Below are positions 1-8,970 of a stretch of DNA of 64,000 bases, piece by piece. The notes below the pieces were generated by a model, which searched no databases, was not told where the DNA came from, and worked only from the letters and a program-made list of their open reading frames with translations. Source of the stretch: Caballeronia ptereochthonis. Its GTDB lineage: Bacteria > Pseudomonadota > Gammaproteobacteria > Burkholderiales > Burkholderiaceae. The stretch's first letter is position 1. Every line of letters starts with the position of its first letter. The position numbers and the translations under genes are program-made. The stretch spans positions 1 through 64,000 of the forward strand of contig NZ_FCOB02000031.1 of NCBI RefSeq assembly GCF_001545075.1. Direction: 5' to 3'.

Positions 1-92
1 ACGTTGGCGATATCGACTCCCGTGTTGTCCGACTTCACCCGGACCTTCACGTTGTAGTCGACCACCCTCTTGACTGGCACCAGAATTTTCAT
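1..92 (-). CDS. etfB: electron transfer flavoprotein beta subunit (partial, N-terminus only)
   Basis: Only the first 30 codons are in the window; the gene runs off the left edge. The N-terminus reads [20 protein letters not shown], which I recognise as the conserved start of the beta subunit of electron transfer flavoprotein. ETF accepts electrons from acyl-CoA dehydrogenases and passes them to ETF-ubiquinone oxidoreductase. A GGAAGGG ribosome binding site sits just upstream of the ATG. The gene follows the ABC transporter genes on the same strand after a 34 bp gap and may share their transcript. An ETF fits the acyl-CoA dehydrogenase at 10712, although etfBA is usually a housekeeping pair. 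Confidence 0.85.
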   Translation of the reverse strand, partial: MKILVPVKRVVDYNVKVRVKSDNTGVDIAN

Positions 93-126
93 GAGCAAAC
101 CCTTCCTTCAACAGATCCTTCCAAAC

Positions 127-1086
127 TCACTTGATGATCAGCACCTTCGAACGATCGAAAGCCACCGTCACCGCGACGATCAAAATCAGCCCGAACACGA
201 TCTGCTGCGCAAATACGCTGATGCCGACGAACGTCATGCCGACACGCGCCACCGACACCAGGAGCGCACCGACGAGTGTCCGGCCGATGCCGCCCGCACC
301 GCCCGTCAACGCCGTGCCGCCGACGATCACCGCGGCGATGGCGGGCAGCAGGAACTGATCTGCCAGCGTGGGCGACCCGCTTCCCAGACGCCCCGCCATT
401 ACGACACCCGCAAGCCCGGCGAAAAACGACGACGTTCCGAACACGAGGCATTTGGTTACCGACACGCGCACGCCCGCGGCGATCGCCGCTGGCTCGCCTG
501 CGCCGATCGCATCCGTGTGACGGCCGAAGACCGTCGAGCGATGCAGAAACACACAGAATGCGAACACCGCGATGCCCAGCAGGATTTCGTGCGGCACGCC
601 AAACGAAGAGCCCGTGGTCCAGCCGAGCGAGGCGTTGCGCATCTCGTCGCTGATGCCGATGGAGCGGGTACCGGAGAGCGTCAGCGCAGCGGCCGAAGCG
701 ATCCCGCCTACCGCGAGCGTCGCGATGAACGACGGAATGCGCAGCACAGTCTGGATCATGCCGGAGAGCAGTCCGATGCCGAACGATGCGGCGAGCGCGA
801 CGACCGCGGCCATCGTCCCATAACGCGGCAGCAACATGGCGACGATCACGCTGGACAACGACGCCACGGCCTGCAGCGAAAGATCGATACTGCCGAGCAA
901 CACGACGAAGGTCGTGCCCGCCGCCATGATGAAGAGCGTGGAGCTGTCGGCGAGCAAGCCAAGCTGTGTCGAAGGCGCCAGAAAGCTCGGCTGCGCGATC
1001 TCGATCAGCACATACAGCACGATGAGCGCGAGAAAGGGCGCGTTGTCGCGCAGCTTTGCCGCGAGTGATGCGTTCATTTGTGGCAT
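127..1086 (-). CDS. sugar-type ABC transporter permease (RbsC family)
   Basis: A 319-residue hydrophobic protein of the BPD_transp_2 (RbsC/XylH) family, the inner-membrane channel of ribose/xylose-class ABC importers. The family segments GSIDLS (after the second membrane helix) and VVGGTALTGGAGG (cytoplasmic loop that contacts the ATPase) are visible. The start is the ATG at 1086 (MPQMNASLAAK), preceded by GAGGT and 8 bp from the stop of the ATPase gene; a longer reading frame would run into that gene. It is the last transporter gene of the operon and pairs with the second permease at 2611-3630. The substrate cannot be read from the sequence. Confidence 0.88.
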   Translation of the reverse strand: MPQMNASLAAKLRDNAPFLALIVLYVLIEIAQPSFLAPSTQLGLLADSSTLFIMAAGTTFVVLLGSIDLSLQAVASLSSVIVAMLLPRYGTMAAVVALAASFGIGLLSGMIQTVLRIPSFIATLAVGGIASAAALTLSGTRSIGISDEMRNASLGWTTGSSFGVPHEILLGIAVFAFCVFLHRSTVFGRHTDAIGAGEPAAIAAGVRVSVTKCLVFGTSSFFAGLAGVVMAGRLGSGSPTLADQFLLPAIAAVIVGGTALTGGAGGIGRTLVGALLVSVARVGMTFVGISVFAQQIVFGLILIVAVTVAFDRSKVLIIK

Positions 1087-1093
1087 GTTGACC

Positions 1094-2593
1094 TCAGACC
1101 ATGTGTTCGACGATTTCGACCTGCGACGGCTTATGTCCAACCTCGCACGGCAGGATCTTCTCGGCGCGGCCGTCGCGCATCACCATCACGCGGTGGCTGA
1201 GCCCCAGGATCTCTTCGAGCGTGTCGCCGGTCAGCACGACAGCCACACCCTCCGCCGTCAGCTCGCGGATGAGCTGATAGACCTCTTCCTTCGCGCCGAC
1301 ATCGAGGCCGCGCGTCGGATGATCGAGCACGAGGATCCGGCTGCCCGCGAAACGCCACTTCGCGAGTACCACCTTCTGCTGATTTCCACCCGAGAGATTG
1401 CGGCAGGACGCGTCGGGACCCGGCGTCTTGATGTGCAGACGCTGGATCCACTCGTTGGCAAGCGCGCGCTCGCTCGCCTTGCGCACGACGCCGGCGCGGC
1501 TGACCGCACCCAGGCGAGGCAACGTGAGGTTTTGCGCGACGCTCATCTGCGTGACGAGCCCCTCCACCTTTCGCTCGCGCGGAACGTATCCGATTCCCAG
1601 GGCCACTGCATGATTCGCCTGCGGCTTGAGACGCGTAGCGCCCACCCTCACCTCGCCGGCATCGAGCTTTTCCAGCCCCGCGATGACCCGGCACAGTTCC
1701 TCGCGGCCGGACCCGACCACCCCCGCGACGCCGAATACTTCGCCGCAGCGCACGTCGAACGACACGTCGTTGAGCACGTGACCCAGCGAAGCGTTGCGCA
1801 CCGAGAGCGCCACCTCCGTGCGGCAGGGCTTTTGCAGGTTCTCGCGGTAATACTCGCTGTGCAGGGACCGGCCGACCATCAGCTCGTGGAGCTTCGTCAC
1901 GGATGCATCGCCCGATGACATCTCCGACACGACTTTCCCATCCTTCATCACGTACACGCGATCGCTGAGCGTCAGCAGTTCATCGAGCCGGTGCGAGACG
2001 AACACGAACGATGCCCGCGACTTGAGCTCGCGCACGAGCCCGAACAGAATCTCGATCTCCCCGGCCTCGAGCACGGAGGTCGGCTCGTCGAGCAGGATGA
2101 TCGGCGTACCGCCTGTCCGGCTCGCGAGCGACAGGGCTCTCGCGAGTTCCACCATCTGCCGCTGACCGAACGACAGGTCCTCGCACGGCGTCAGCGGGTC
2201 GACATCCAGATGCACTGTCGCGAGCTCCTTCTTCGCCGCCCGCTTGAGCTTGGTCCAGTTCACGCGGCCGAACGTGACGAACGCTTCCTCGCGGCCGAGG
2301 AACAGGTTTTCGGCAACCGTCAGGTTCGGCAGAATGGACTGCTCCTGATAGACCATCGCGATGCCCTTGGCCGTAGCGTCGCGCGGATTGCGGATCACGA
2401 GCGGCTTGCCGCCGAGTTCGATCTCGCCGCTGTCCTGGCGGTATGCGCCGGTCAGCAGCTTCATGAGCGTCGATTTGCCCGCGCCGTTCTCGCCGATCAG
2501 ACCGACGATCTCGTTCGGCCGGACTTCGATGGACACGTCGTTCAGGGCGAGCACGCCCGGAAATCGCTTGGTGACGTTCTTGAGTGACAGCAT
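1094..2593 (-). CDS. sugar-type ABC transporter ATP-binding protein (RbsA/MglA type, two ATPase domains)
   Basis: A 499-residue ATPase with two fused nucleotide-binding domains, the usual RbsA/MglA/XylG layout. Domain 1 has Walker A GENGAGKST, signature LSFGQRQMVELARAL and Walker B IILLDEPTS. Domain 2 has a degenerate P-loop (GVVGSGREEL), signature LSGGNQQKVVLAKW and LVLDHPTRGLD, in which His replaces the catalytic Glu. Such asymmetry is normal for the family. The start at 2593 (MLSLKNVTKRFPG) has AGGAG nine bases upstream; the longer frame to 2614 overlaps the upstream gene. It energises uptake through the two permeases in this operon. Confidence 0.9.
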   Translation of the reverse strand: MLSLKNVTKRFPGVLALNDVSIEVRPNEIVGLIGENGAGKSTLMKLLTGAYRQDSGEIELGGKPLVIRNPRDATAKGIAMVYQEQSILPNLTVAENLFLGREEAFVTFGRVNWTKLKRAAKKELATVHLDVDPLTPCEDLSFGQRQMVELARALSLASRTGGTPIILLDEPTSVLEAGEIEILFGLVRELKSRASFVFVSHRLDELLTLSDRVYVMKDGKVVSEMSSGDASVTKLHELMVGRSLHSEYYRENLQKPCRTEVALSVRNASLGHVLNDVSFDVRCGEVFGVAGVVGSGREELCRVIAGLEKLDAGEVRVGATRLKPQANHAVALGIGYVPRERKVEGLVTQMSVAQNLTLPRLGAVSRAGVVRKASERALANEWIQRLHIKTPGPDASCRNLSGGNQQKVVLAKWRFAGSRILVLDHPTRGLDVGAKEEVYQLIRELTAEGVAVVLTGDTLEEILGLSHRVMVMRDGRAEKILPCEVGHKPSQVEIVEHMV

Positions 2594-2610
2594 GTCTATT
2601 CTCCTCATGC

Positions 2611-3630
2611 TCACTTGACGATGCGCCGGCGCGAGCGATTGAGCGCGAGGGTCACGGCGGCGATGATCAATACGCCCTGGATTCCCTGCTGCACGTAGGG
2701 CGGGACGCCGAGCAGCACCATGCCGTTACCGAGCACGATGACGATCAGCGTGCCGATCAACGTATTCATCGGGCTGCCATTGCCGCCTGCCAGCGACGTG
2801 CCGCCCACCACGATCGCGGTAATCGCCACGAACAGCTGACCATCGGCGATACGTGCATGCCCCTGCCCGTATTGCGCGACGGCCAGGATGCCCGCCACGC
2901 CGTAGAACGCCCCGGCCAGCGCGAAGACCGCGATGCGCACGCGTGAGACTCTCACCCCGCTCAGGCGCGCCAGATCCTCGCCGCCGCCGATCGCCAGGGT
3001 ATGACGGCCGAGCAGCGTGTGCTTGTAGACGAACCACGCGATTCCAAGGACCAGCACCGCGATCCACACGGACAGAGGCAACCCGAGGTAGCGCGTGATC
3101 GAGATCGCGCGCAGCGAGGGGTCGCTCACACGAATCGTGTTCCCGGACAACCACGCAGTACCGATTCCCGTTGCGACGAAACCGATCGCCAACGTCGTGA
3201 TGAATGAGGGAATGCGCAGGAACACGTGCAGCACGCCATTGACGAGGCCGAGTACCGCGCCTGCGGCGATCGCCACTGCCAGCACCCATAGCCCGAAGTG
3301 GTTATCGTTATACGAGTTCTCGACGAGCATCGACACCGCAATCGCCGCCACCGCGACAATGCCTTCCGCCGAAAGGTCGATGCTGCCCAGTTGAATCACG
3401 AACGCAGCGCCCAATGCAATGGTGAGGGGAATCGCGGCACCCACCGCGATCCGCGACAGGTTCATCGGATCGAAGAAATCGTGGTTCAGCGCGCCGATGC
3501 AAAGACCGAGCGCCACCAGCACCAGCAGGGGCGCAAACCGTCGCACGAGCGCTTGCTTCGATTCCATCCTGGTCCCGGTTGTTGTTGTGGGTGCGGCCTG
3601 CCGGGTGGGCGCTACGGTCAGCTTGTTCAT
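2611..3630 (-). CDS. sugar-type ABC transporter permease (RbsC family)
   Basis: The second permease of the importer, 339 residues, again BPD_transp_2 family with GSIDLSAEG and VVGGTSLAGG segments and eight or more hydrophobic helices. The start ATG at 3630 overlaps the stop of the binding-protein gene by four bases (ATGA), which indicates translational coupling. The first 35 residues are polar and Thr/Ala-rich before the first helix. Two different permeases imply a heterodimeric channel, as in several rhizobial and Burkholderia polyol/sugar importers, rather than the homodimer of RbsC. Confidence 0.88.
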   Translation of the reverse strand: MNKLTVAPTRQAAPTTTTGTRMESKQALVRRFAPLLVLVALGLCIGALNHDFFDPMNLSRIAVGAAIPLTIALGAAFVIQLGSIDLSAEGIVAVAAIAVSMLVENSYNDNHFGLWVLAVAIAAGAVLGLVNGVLHVFLRIPSFITTLAIGFVATGIGTAWLSGNTIRVSDPSLRAISITRYLGLPLSVWIAVLVLGIAWFVYKHTLLGRHTLAIGGGEDLARLSGVRVSRVRIAVFALAGAFYGVAGILAVAQYGQGHARIADGQLFVAITAIVVGGTSLAGGNGSPMNTLIGTLIVIVLGNGMVLLGVPPYVQQGIQGVLIIAAVTLALNRSRRRIVK

Positions 3631-4706
3631 CGATACACCACGGGACCCGCGACGCGGGCATAGAGGTTGTTCCAGTCGCCATTTGGCGCAATCGCGCGCT
3701 TCAGGACGTCCTGCACATTCGCCTTGGTCACGAACGTTGCCTTGCAATACGACTCGCGCCGGTCCTTGGGCAACGTGGCCACGTCGATCTTCTTCTCCTT
3801 CGCCTGCAGACCCATCGACAGGCCGATCCCGCCCAGCCAGTACGGATCCCAGTCGACCGACGCGATCAGCTCGCCAGCCTTGATCGCGCTCAGTCCGGGC
3901 GGCGTGCCGTCCATGCCGGTCACCGGCATCTGGCCGGCGAGACCTTCGGCGCGCAGCGCCTCGATTGCGCCAAGCGCCATATCGTCGTTCGCGGCCCACA
4001 CACCCTTGATCTTCGCGTTGAAGCGCGTCATCCAGGCTTGCATGATCGGAAACGCCTTTTGCGAGTTCCAGTCGGCGACCTGGAAGTCGAGGAGTTGAAT
4101 GTCGGGAAACTTCTTCAGTGCCGCATCAAGGCCGGCCTTGCGTTCGATTGCCGGCACGTTGCTGAAAATGCCGCCGAGCGCGACGACGCCGCCCTTGCCG
4201 CCCATCGCCTTGAACAGTTGCGAGGCGGATTCCTCGCCATATGCGACACCGTCGTACGAAAGATGTGCAACGTAGTTCGGGTTGAAGTCCCACGGATGCA
4301 GATCTTTGGGCTTGTTCCAGATGGTCGTCACGAACGCGCCCGCCTTCGAGCACGCCTCGACGATCACGCGCGCGTCGGCCGAATCGTTCGGATCGACGTT
4401 GAGCACGAGATTGCCCCCCGTTCTTTGCAGCAGCGCACGAATATCGGCAATGCCCTTTTCGGAGCTTCCTTCAGTCGTGAGCGGCACATACGGCAAACCC
4501 ACGCTCGCGGCGAAGCTCTGCGCACCCTTGTTGAAAGCCGCGTGGTACGGGTTGGTGAGCGACCGGAAAGAACAGGCCAGGGTGGTCTGCCCTGCGCCGA
4601 ACGACAGGCCCGAGATGCCGCCGCCGGCCACGGCAAACGCGGCCCCGGCGCCGAGCTTCATGAAGTCCCGGCGGGAAACGGCCGAGCGGTGATCTTGTCT
4701 GGACAT
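3627..4706 (-). CDS. periplasmic sugar-binding protein of the ABC importer, Tat-exported
   Basis: A 359-residue Peripla_BP_4/RbsB-class binding protein. The N-terminus carries a twin-arginine motif, SRRDFMKLGAGAAFAVAGG, so export through the Tat pathway is likely. Family features include the segment SLTNPYHAAFNKGA near the start of the mature protein and a typical hinge region KGVWAANDDMALGAIEAL. Start ATG at 4706 has a TAGGAG site at the right distance; the frame extends to 4736 without a better signal. It is the first gene of the transporter operon, behind an AT-rich promoter. The presence of GMC and aldehyde dehydrogenases upstream suggests a polyol or sugar-like ligand; this is inference. 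Confidence 0.88.
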   Translation of the reverse strand: MSRQDHRSAVSRRDFMKLGAGAAFAVAGGGISGLSFGAGQTTLACSFRSLTNPYHAAFNKGAQSFAASVGLPYVPLTTEGSSEKGIADIRALLQRTGGNLVLNVDPNDSADARVIVEACSKAGAFVTTIWNKPKDLHPWDFNPNYVAHLSYDGVAYGEESASQLFKAMGGKGGVVALGGIFSNVPAIERKAGLDAALKKFPDIQLLDFQVADWNSQKAFPIMQAWMTRFNAKIKGVWAANDDMALGAIEALRAEGLAGQMPVTGMDGTPPGLSAIKAGELIASVDWDPYWLGGIGLSMGLQAKEKKIDVATLPKDRRESYCKATFVTKANVQDVLKRAIAPNGDWNNLYARVAGPVVYR

Positions 4707-4736
4707 GATGTCTCCTACGAATGACTGCCCATTCAC

Positions 4737-4765
4737 TTTATAAATAGACAGATAGTTATTAACGC
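4737..4765 (-). promoter_or_regulatory. AT-rich promoter and candidate TetR operator before the transporter operon
   Basis: In an otherwise GC-rich region this short stretch reads, on the minus strand, TAACTATCTG (4749-4758) followed by CTATTTATAAAG, which can serve as a -10 region 30-40 bases before the binding-protein start. The TAACYATCTG core recurs upstream of the acyl-CoA dehydrogenase at 10579-10588, and a weaker version (CAATCTG) lies between the TetR and aldehyde dehydrogenase genes. I infer a shared operator. Confidence 0.4.
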
Positions 4766-4811
4766 TTGCTGGAAGGCCAGGTTGAGCAAGGTCTCATTCA
4801 GGCGCTGCCTC

Positions 4812-6485
4812 TTACACGAGCGTCGCCGTGTTGTCGCGCAACGTGCGACCGGAATACGCGGCCAGCTGACCCGCCGCCGGCAACTGAGCCGCCACGCGCC
4901 CACGAATCAGATCCGAGGCCTTCTCGGCGATCATCAGCGTCGGTGCGTTGGTGTTGGAGCTGACGATACGCGGCATCACGGACGAATCCGCGACCCGCAG
5001 ACCCTCGATGCCGCGCACGCGCAACTCCGGATCGACCACCGACATCTCGTCCACGCCCATTTTGCAAGTCCCGACGGGGTGATAGCCCGTGCGCCCGTAG
5101 TGCTTCGCATACTCCTCGTATTGCGCCTGCGTGCGTACATCGCCTCCCGGGAAGTGCTCGCTCTTGATGTACTTGGAGAGCGCGTGCTGGCTCATGATTT
5201 CGCGACTCTGCCTGATCCCTTCCACCGCCACCTTGAGGTCGTATGGATCGCGAATGTAGGCAGGGTCGATGATCGGTGCGTCGGCGGGGTCGGCGCTGTT
5301 CAGCGTCACGCTCCCGCGGCTGTTCGGGCGCAGGAAGTAGGAGTTGAGCGTGCATCCGGAGCCTGAAGGCACCGGCGGCACGCCGGCTTCCACGCCCGCG
5401 CCCGGCAGAAAGTGGAACTGAAGATCCGGGGTCGGCACATCGCTGCCGGAGTACCAGAACGCCCCGCCCTCGGCGATGTTCGATGTGACGGGTCCCTTGT
5501 TGAAGATTTTGTATTCGAGCCCGGCGAGCAGCATCATGTGTTTCTTCGCGTACTTGTCGAGGCTGTAGGGACCGTTGAGCTCGTACACGATATCGATGTC
5601 GAAATGGTCCTGCAGGTTCGCGCCCACGCCATCGAGCGCATGCACGGGCCTGACGCCCGCGCGCTCGAGATCGGCCGCGCGACCGATGCCGGAGAGCATC
5701 AGCAGCTTCGGCGATCCGATCGCGCCCGCCGTCACGATCACCTCGCGCTCGGCGCGTGCAACGGCGACGTTCGAGCGCGCGTGCTGTTCGGCGAATTCGA
5801 CGCCCACCGCGCGGCCATTCTCGATCACGATGCGCGACACCAGGCAATTCGTCTTGACGGTCAGGTTGTTGCGCGAGCGGGCCTGCTGAAGATAGCCGAC
5901 CGCAGCGCTGCAACGCCGGCCACCGCGCTGGGTGACCTGATAGACCCCGACACCTTCCTGCTGCGCACCATTGAAATCGCTGTTATACGGCAAGCCTGCT
6001 TCCTGGCCGGCCAGCACGAAGGCCTTGGTCAGTTCGTTGACGCTGATGAGATCGGATACGCCCAGCGGTCCGCCGACGCCGTGATACTCATTGCACAGGC
6101 GCTCGTTGTCCTCCATGCGGCGCAGATACGGAAGCACTCCGTCACGAAAGCCCCAGCCCGTGCATCCGTCGCGTTCCCAGCCGTCATAGTCGGCTGGCTG
6201 GCCGCGCGTATAGACCATCGCATTGATGGAACCGCCGCCGCCCAGCACGCGCGCCTGCGCAAACGGAATCTGCCGGCGTTGCGTTTCCGCCGCCGCCACG
6301 GTGCGATAGCCCCACGTCAACGGCCCGCCCGTCATCTTGAAGAAACCGACGGGCATATGGATGTAGGGGTCGGTATCGGCGGGGCCCGCCTCGAGCAACA
6401 ACACCCGGCTGCCGGCGTCTTCGGTCAGACGCGCCGCCAGGGCGCAGCCTGCCGGGCCACCACCCACGATCACATAGTCATACAT
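4812..6485 (-). CDS. GMC-family FAD-dependent alcohol/choline dehydrogenase-like oxidoreductase
   Basis: A 557-residue glucose-methanol-choline oxidoreductase. It starts with the FAD dinucleotide motif VGGGPAGCALAARL, has the GMC signature region RVLGGGGSINAMVY, and near the C-terminus the active-site stretch HPVGTCKMG and the conserved NTNAPTLMIAEKASDLI. It should oxidise a primary alcohol to an aldehyde, passing electrons to a quinone or ETF rather than NAD. A GGAGACAGC site precedes the ATG. It lies directly after the aldehyde dehydrogenase gene on the same strand (61 bp gap), so the two probably act in sequence. BetA is the best known relative, but the substrate here is not choline by any direct evidence. 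Confidence 0.88.
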   Translation of the reverse strand: MYDYVIVGGGPAGCALAARLTEDAGSRVLLLEAGPADTDPYIHMPVGFFKMTGGPLTWGYRTVAAAETQRRQIPFAQARVLGGGGSINAMVYTRGQPADYDGWERDGCTGWGFRDGVLPYLRRMEDNERLCNEYHGVGGPLGVSDLISVNELTKAFVLAGQEAGLPYNSDFNGAQQEGVGVYQVTQRGGRRCSAAVGYLQQARSRNNLTVKTNCLVSRIVIENGRAVGVEFAEQHARSNVAVARAEREVIVTAGAIGSPKLLMLSGIGRAADLERAGVRPVHALDGVGANLQDHFDIDIVYELNGPYSLDKYAKKHMMLLAGLEYKIFNKGPVTSNIAEGGAFWYSGSDVPTPDLQFHFLPGAGVEAGVPPVPSGSGCTLNSYFLRPNSRGSVTLNSADPADAPIIDPAYIRDPYDLKVAVEGIRQSREIMSQHALSKYIKSEHFPGGDVRTQAQYEEYAKHYGRTGYHPVGTCKMGVDEMSVVDPELRVRGIEGLRVADSSVMPRIVSSNTNAPTLMIAEKASDLIRGRVAAQLPAAGQLAAYSGRTLRDNTATLV

Positions 6486-6546
6486 TGCTGTCTCCGATTC
6501 TGCGTTTCACACGGTTCTTCACGACCGCTTCCGTTGGAAATGCCGC

Positions 6547-8055
6547 TCACGCAATCCAGCGCGGCCGGTTGCCGAGCTGAACGTGCACGGACTTCAATTC
6601 CGTGTACTCCTCGACGCCATAGCGCCCCGTCTCCCGGCCGACACCCGATTGCTTGACGCCGCCGATCGGCAGCTCGGGGCCGCCAGTGATCGTGCAGTTC
6701 ACCCAGATGCGTCCGGCCTGCACATCGCGAAAGCTCTTGCACGCGCCTTGCAGATCGCGGGTCCAGATGCTCGCCGCGAGACCGTACGGCACGCCGTTCG
6801 CCAACTGGATCGCCTGCTCGAAGCTGTCGAACGCGGTGACCGACAGGACCGGCCCGAAGATTTCTTCCTGCGCGAGCGCACTGCCGGGCTGCACGTTGCG
6901 AAACACCGTCGGCTGGATGAAAAAGCGCTCGCCTTCATTGCTGGCGGTGCCGCCGCAGACGAGTTGCGCGCCATCGCGCGTGCCGGCGTCGATGAAGCCG
7001 CGAATCTTGTCGAACTGACGTGCTTCGACTATGGCGCCGACGTGATTGGACGCATCGAGCGGATCGCCGACGCGCACTTTTGCAAGCACGGCCTGCACGC
7101 GCTCGACGAGCTCCTGTTCGACCGACCGGTGCACGATGAGACGGCTGCCCGACACGCAGCACTGCCCCGCGTTGAAGGCGATGCCAAACGCGATCGCGTC
7201 GGCGGCGTCGTCGAGATCGGCGTCGGCGAAGACGATCTGCGGATTCTTGCCGCCCAGCTCGAGCCCGACCTTTTTCATGTTGCCGCCGGCAGCGGCAAGC
7301 ACCGAACGACCCACCGGCGTGGAGCCGGTGAACGAAATCATGTCGACGTCCATGTGCTCCGCAAGCGCCTGGCCGACCACCGAGCCAAGCCCCGTCACCA
7401 CGTTGACCACGCCATCGGGAAGCCCCGCCTCGGTGAGCAGCGCGGCAAGCTTGAGCGTCGTGGTCGAAGTCAGCTCCGCCGGCTTGACGACCACGGTGCA
7501 TCCCGCCGCCAGCGCGAACGGCAGGCGTTCAGAGAGAATGAAGAACGGAAAATTCCACGGCGTGACGATACCCACGACGCCAACCGGCTGCCGCAGAACC
7601 AATCCGAACATGTCGCGGCCGAGCGTGTCATGCGAGTCGCCATGCACGACTCGAGCGAGGCCCGCCGCATATTCCCAGATACCGGCCGCCGCGGTGACTT
7701 CGCCACGCGACTGGCCGATCGGCTTGCCGCTTTCGAGCGTTTCGAGATACGCCAGCGTCTCGACATTGTCGCGAATCGATTGAGCCGCTTTCAGCAGGAC
7801 CGCCGCGCGTTGCTCACCGGACAAACGCGACCAGCGGCCATCGTCGAACGCGCGCCGGGCGGCGGTCACTGCAACATCGAGGTCGCCGCCCGATGCACGC
7901 ATCGCGGCGGTGACAGGCACGCCGTGCCCGGGGCTCTTGCGCGCGACCCATTCACCCGTGCCGCCACGATAGTCCTTGCCATCAATGAACATCGACGTGC
8001 GTACCGGCTCGCTCGGCAAGCGCCGCGACGCCGCCAGTTCACTCAAGTTCTCCAT
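6547..8055 (-). CDS. NAD(P)-dependent aldehyde dehydrogenase
   Basis: A 502-residue aldehyde dehydrogenase of the betaine-aldehyde/general ALDH group. Visible landmarks are the NAD-binding TPWNFP segment near residue 165, the FTGSTPVGR turn near 242, the general-base Glu266 in GLELGGKNP and the nucleophile region GQCC with Cys299/Cys300. GGAGG lies four bases before the ATG. It is the first gene of the minus-strand run with the GMC oxidoreductase and divides a promoter region with the divergent TetR gene. Predicted role: oxidise the aldehyde made by the GMC enzyme to the carboxylic acid that the CoA-transferase could then activate. Confidence 0.9.
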   Translation of the reverse strand: MENLSELAASRRLPSEPVRTSMFIDGKDYRGGTGEWVARKSPGHGVPVTAAMRASGGDLDVAVTAARRAFDDGRWSRLSGEQRAAVLLKAAQSIRDNVETLAYLETLESGKPIGQSRGEVTAAAGIWEYAAGLARVVHGDSHDTLGRDMFGLVLRQPVGVVGIVTPWNFPFFILSERLPFALAAGCTVVVKPAELTSTTTLKLAALLTEAGLPDGVVNVVTGLGSVVGQALAEHMDVDMISFTGSTPVGRSVLAAAGGNMKKVGLELGGKNPQIVFADADLDDAADAIAFGIAFNAGQCCVSGSRLIVHRSVEQELVERVQAVLAKVRVGDPLDASNHVGAIVEARQFDKIRGFIDAGTRDGAQLVCGGTASNEGERFFIQPTVFRNVQPGSALAQEEIFGPVLSVTAFDSFEQAIQLANGVPYGLAASIWTRDLQGACKSFRDVQAGRIWVNCTITGGPELPIGGVKQSGVGRETGRYGVEEYTELKSVHVQLGNRPRWIA

Positions 8056-8145
8056 ACCGCCTCCAAAATAAGCCTTGCATGGCGATACCCGAAGTCATCG
8101 GACTTCTGGCATCGACATCGTGTTTTTCCGGCGCCCATTCTGCAC

Positions 8146-8186
8146 CACCCGGTTACTTCCTGACGACGGACAATCTGGTTTATAGT
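8146..8186. promoter_or_regulatory. divergent promoter region between aldehyde dehydrogenase and TetR regulator, candidate operator
   Basis: The 186 bp between the two divergent genes contains CCGGTTACTT at 8149-8158 and CAATCTGGTTTATAGT at 8171-8186. TTTATAGT can act as a -10 for the regulator, placing the transcription start near 8193. The TAACC (minus strand) and ATCTG words match those in the operator-like repeats at 10571-10588 and 4749-4758. Auto-control by the TetR protein is inferred. Confidence 0.35.
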
Positions 8187-8241
8187 CACCGGCATGGGCG
8201 CGGGCCGACGCGCGCCCCAAACCCTATCTCCCGACAAGCAC

Positions 8242-8925
8242 ATGACCGTAGCCACCACTGCCCAGCGTCGCGCGGCGAAACCCGAACAAACGGGTGTCAC
8301 GCGCCAACCCAGACAGCGTGACCCCGAGGTGACGCGGGCTCGCATCCTCGAAGCCGCGAAAAAGGAATTCTCGAAGTTCGGTCTTGCCGGAGCCCGCGTC
8401 GAAGCGATCGCGACGCGCTCCAAAGCCAACAAGCGGATGATCTATCACTACTTCGGCAGCAAGGAGGAGCTCTTCGTCGCCGTGCTCGAAGATGCCTACG
8501 CCGATATCCGCTCGGCGGAACTCAATCTGCATCTCGATCATCTTTCGCCGGAGGAGGCGCTCGTTGCCCTCACCACCCATACGTGGAACTACTACCTTCG
8601 CAATCCCGAGTTCATGACGCTCGTCAACAGTGAGAATCTTCATAAGGCACGTCACGTAAAGAAGTCTCAGCGGTTCAAGGAGCTGCATCACGATTTCATC
8701 TCGATGTTGCAGCGCATACTCGATCGCGGCGTCGAAGCCGGCGTGTTCCGAAGCGGCGTCGATGCGCGGCAACTGCATATCACCATGGCCGCGATCGGCT
8801 ACTACTACCTCACGAACCGGTTCACGAGCGGTGTCATCTTCGATATCGACTTCATGGACAAGGCCGCCCTGAAAAGCCGGCTCGACTTCAATATCGAGAC
8901 CATCCTCCGGCTCGTGCGTCCCTGA
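8242..8925 (+). CDS. TetR-family transcriptional regulator
   Basis: A 227-residue TetR/AcrR protein. The N-terminal helix-turn-helix is clear: ARILEAAKKEFSKFGLAGA then VEAIATRSKANKRMIYHYFG, the usual recognition-helix ending. The C-terminal half is the variable ligand-binding domain. I prefer the ATG at 8242 because the upstream -10-like element would put the transcription start on top of the alternative ATG at 8194. It sits divergent from the aldehyde dehydrogenase gene in the middle of the catabolic cluster, so it is the likely local repressor, with a pathway intermediate, perhaps an acyl-CoA, as inducer. Confidence 0.85.
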   Translation: MTVATTAQRRAAKPEQTGVTRQPRQRDPEVTRARILEAAKKEFSKFGLAGARVEAIATRSKANKRMIYHYFGSKEELFVAVLEDAYADIRSAELNLHLDHLSPEEALVALTTHTWNYYLRNPEFMTLVNSENLHKARHVKKSQRFKELHHDFISMLQRILDRGVEAGVFRSGVDARQLHITMAAIGYYYLTNRFTSGVIFDIDFMDKAALKSRLDFNIETILRLVRP

Positions 8926-8932
8926 ACGCTCT

Positions 8933-8967
8933 GGCGCGGGGAGCGCACAGCAGCCGCTCCCCGCGCC
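8933..8967. terminator. strong bidirectional hairpin between convergent genes
   Basis: A perfect 13 bp stem (GGCGCGGGGAGCG pairing with CGCTCCCCGCGCC) with a 9 nt loop lies exactly between the stop codons of the convergent tetR and CoA-transferase genes. No clear T-tract follows on either side, so it may act as a stability or Rho-assisted terminator. Confidence 0.65.
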
Positions 8968-8970
8968 ACG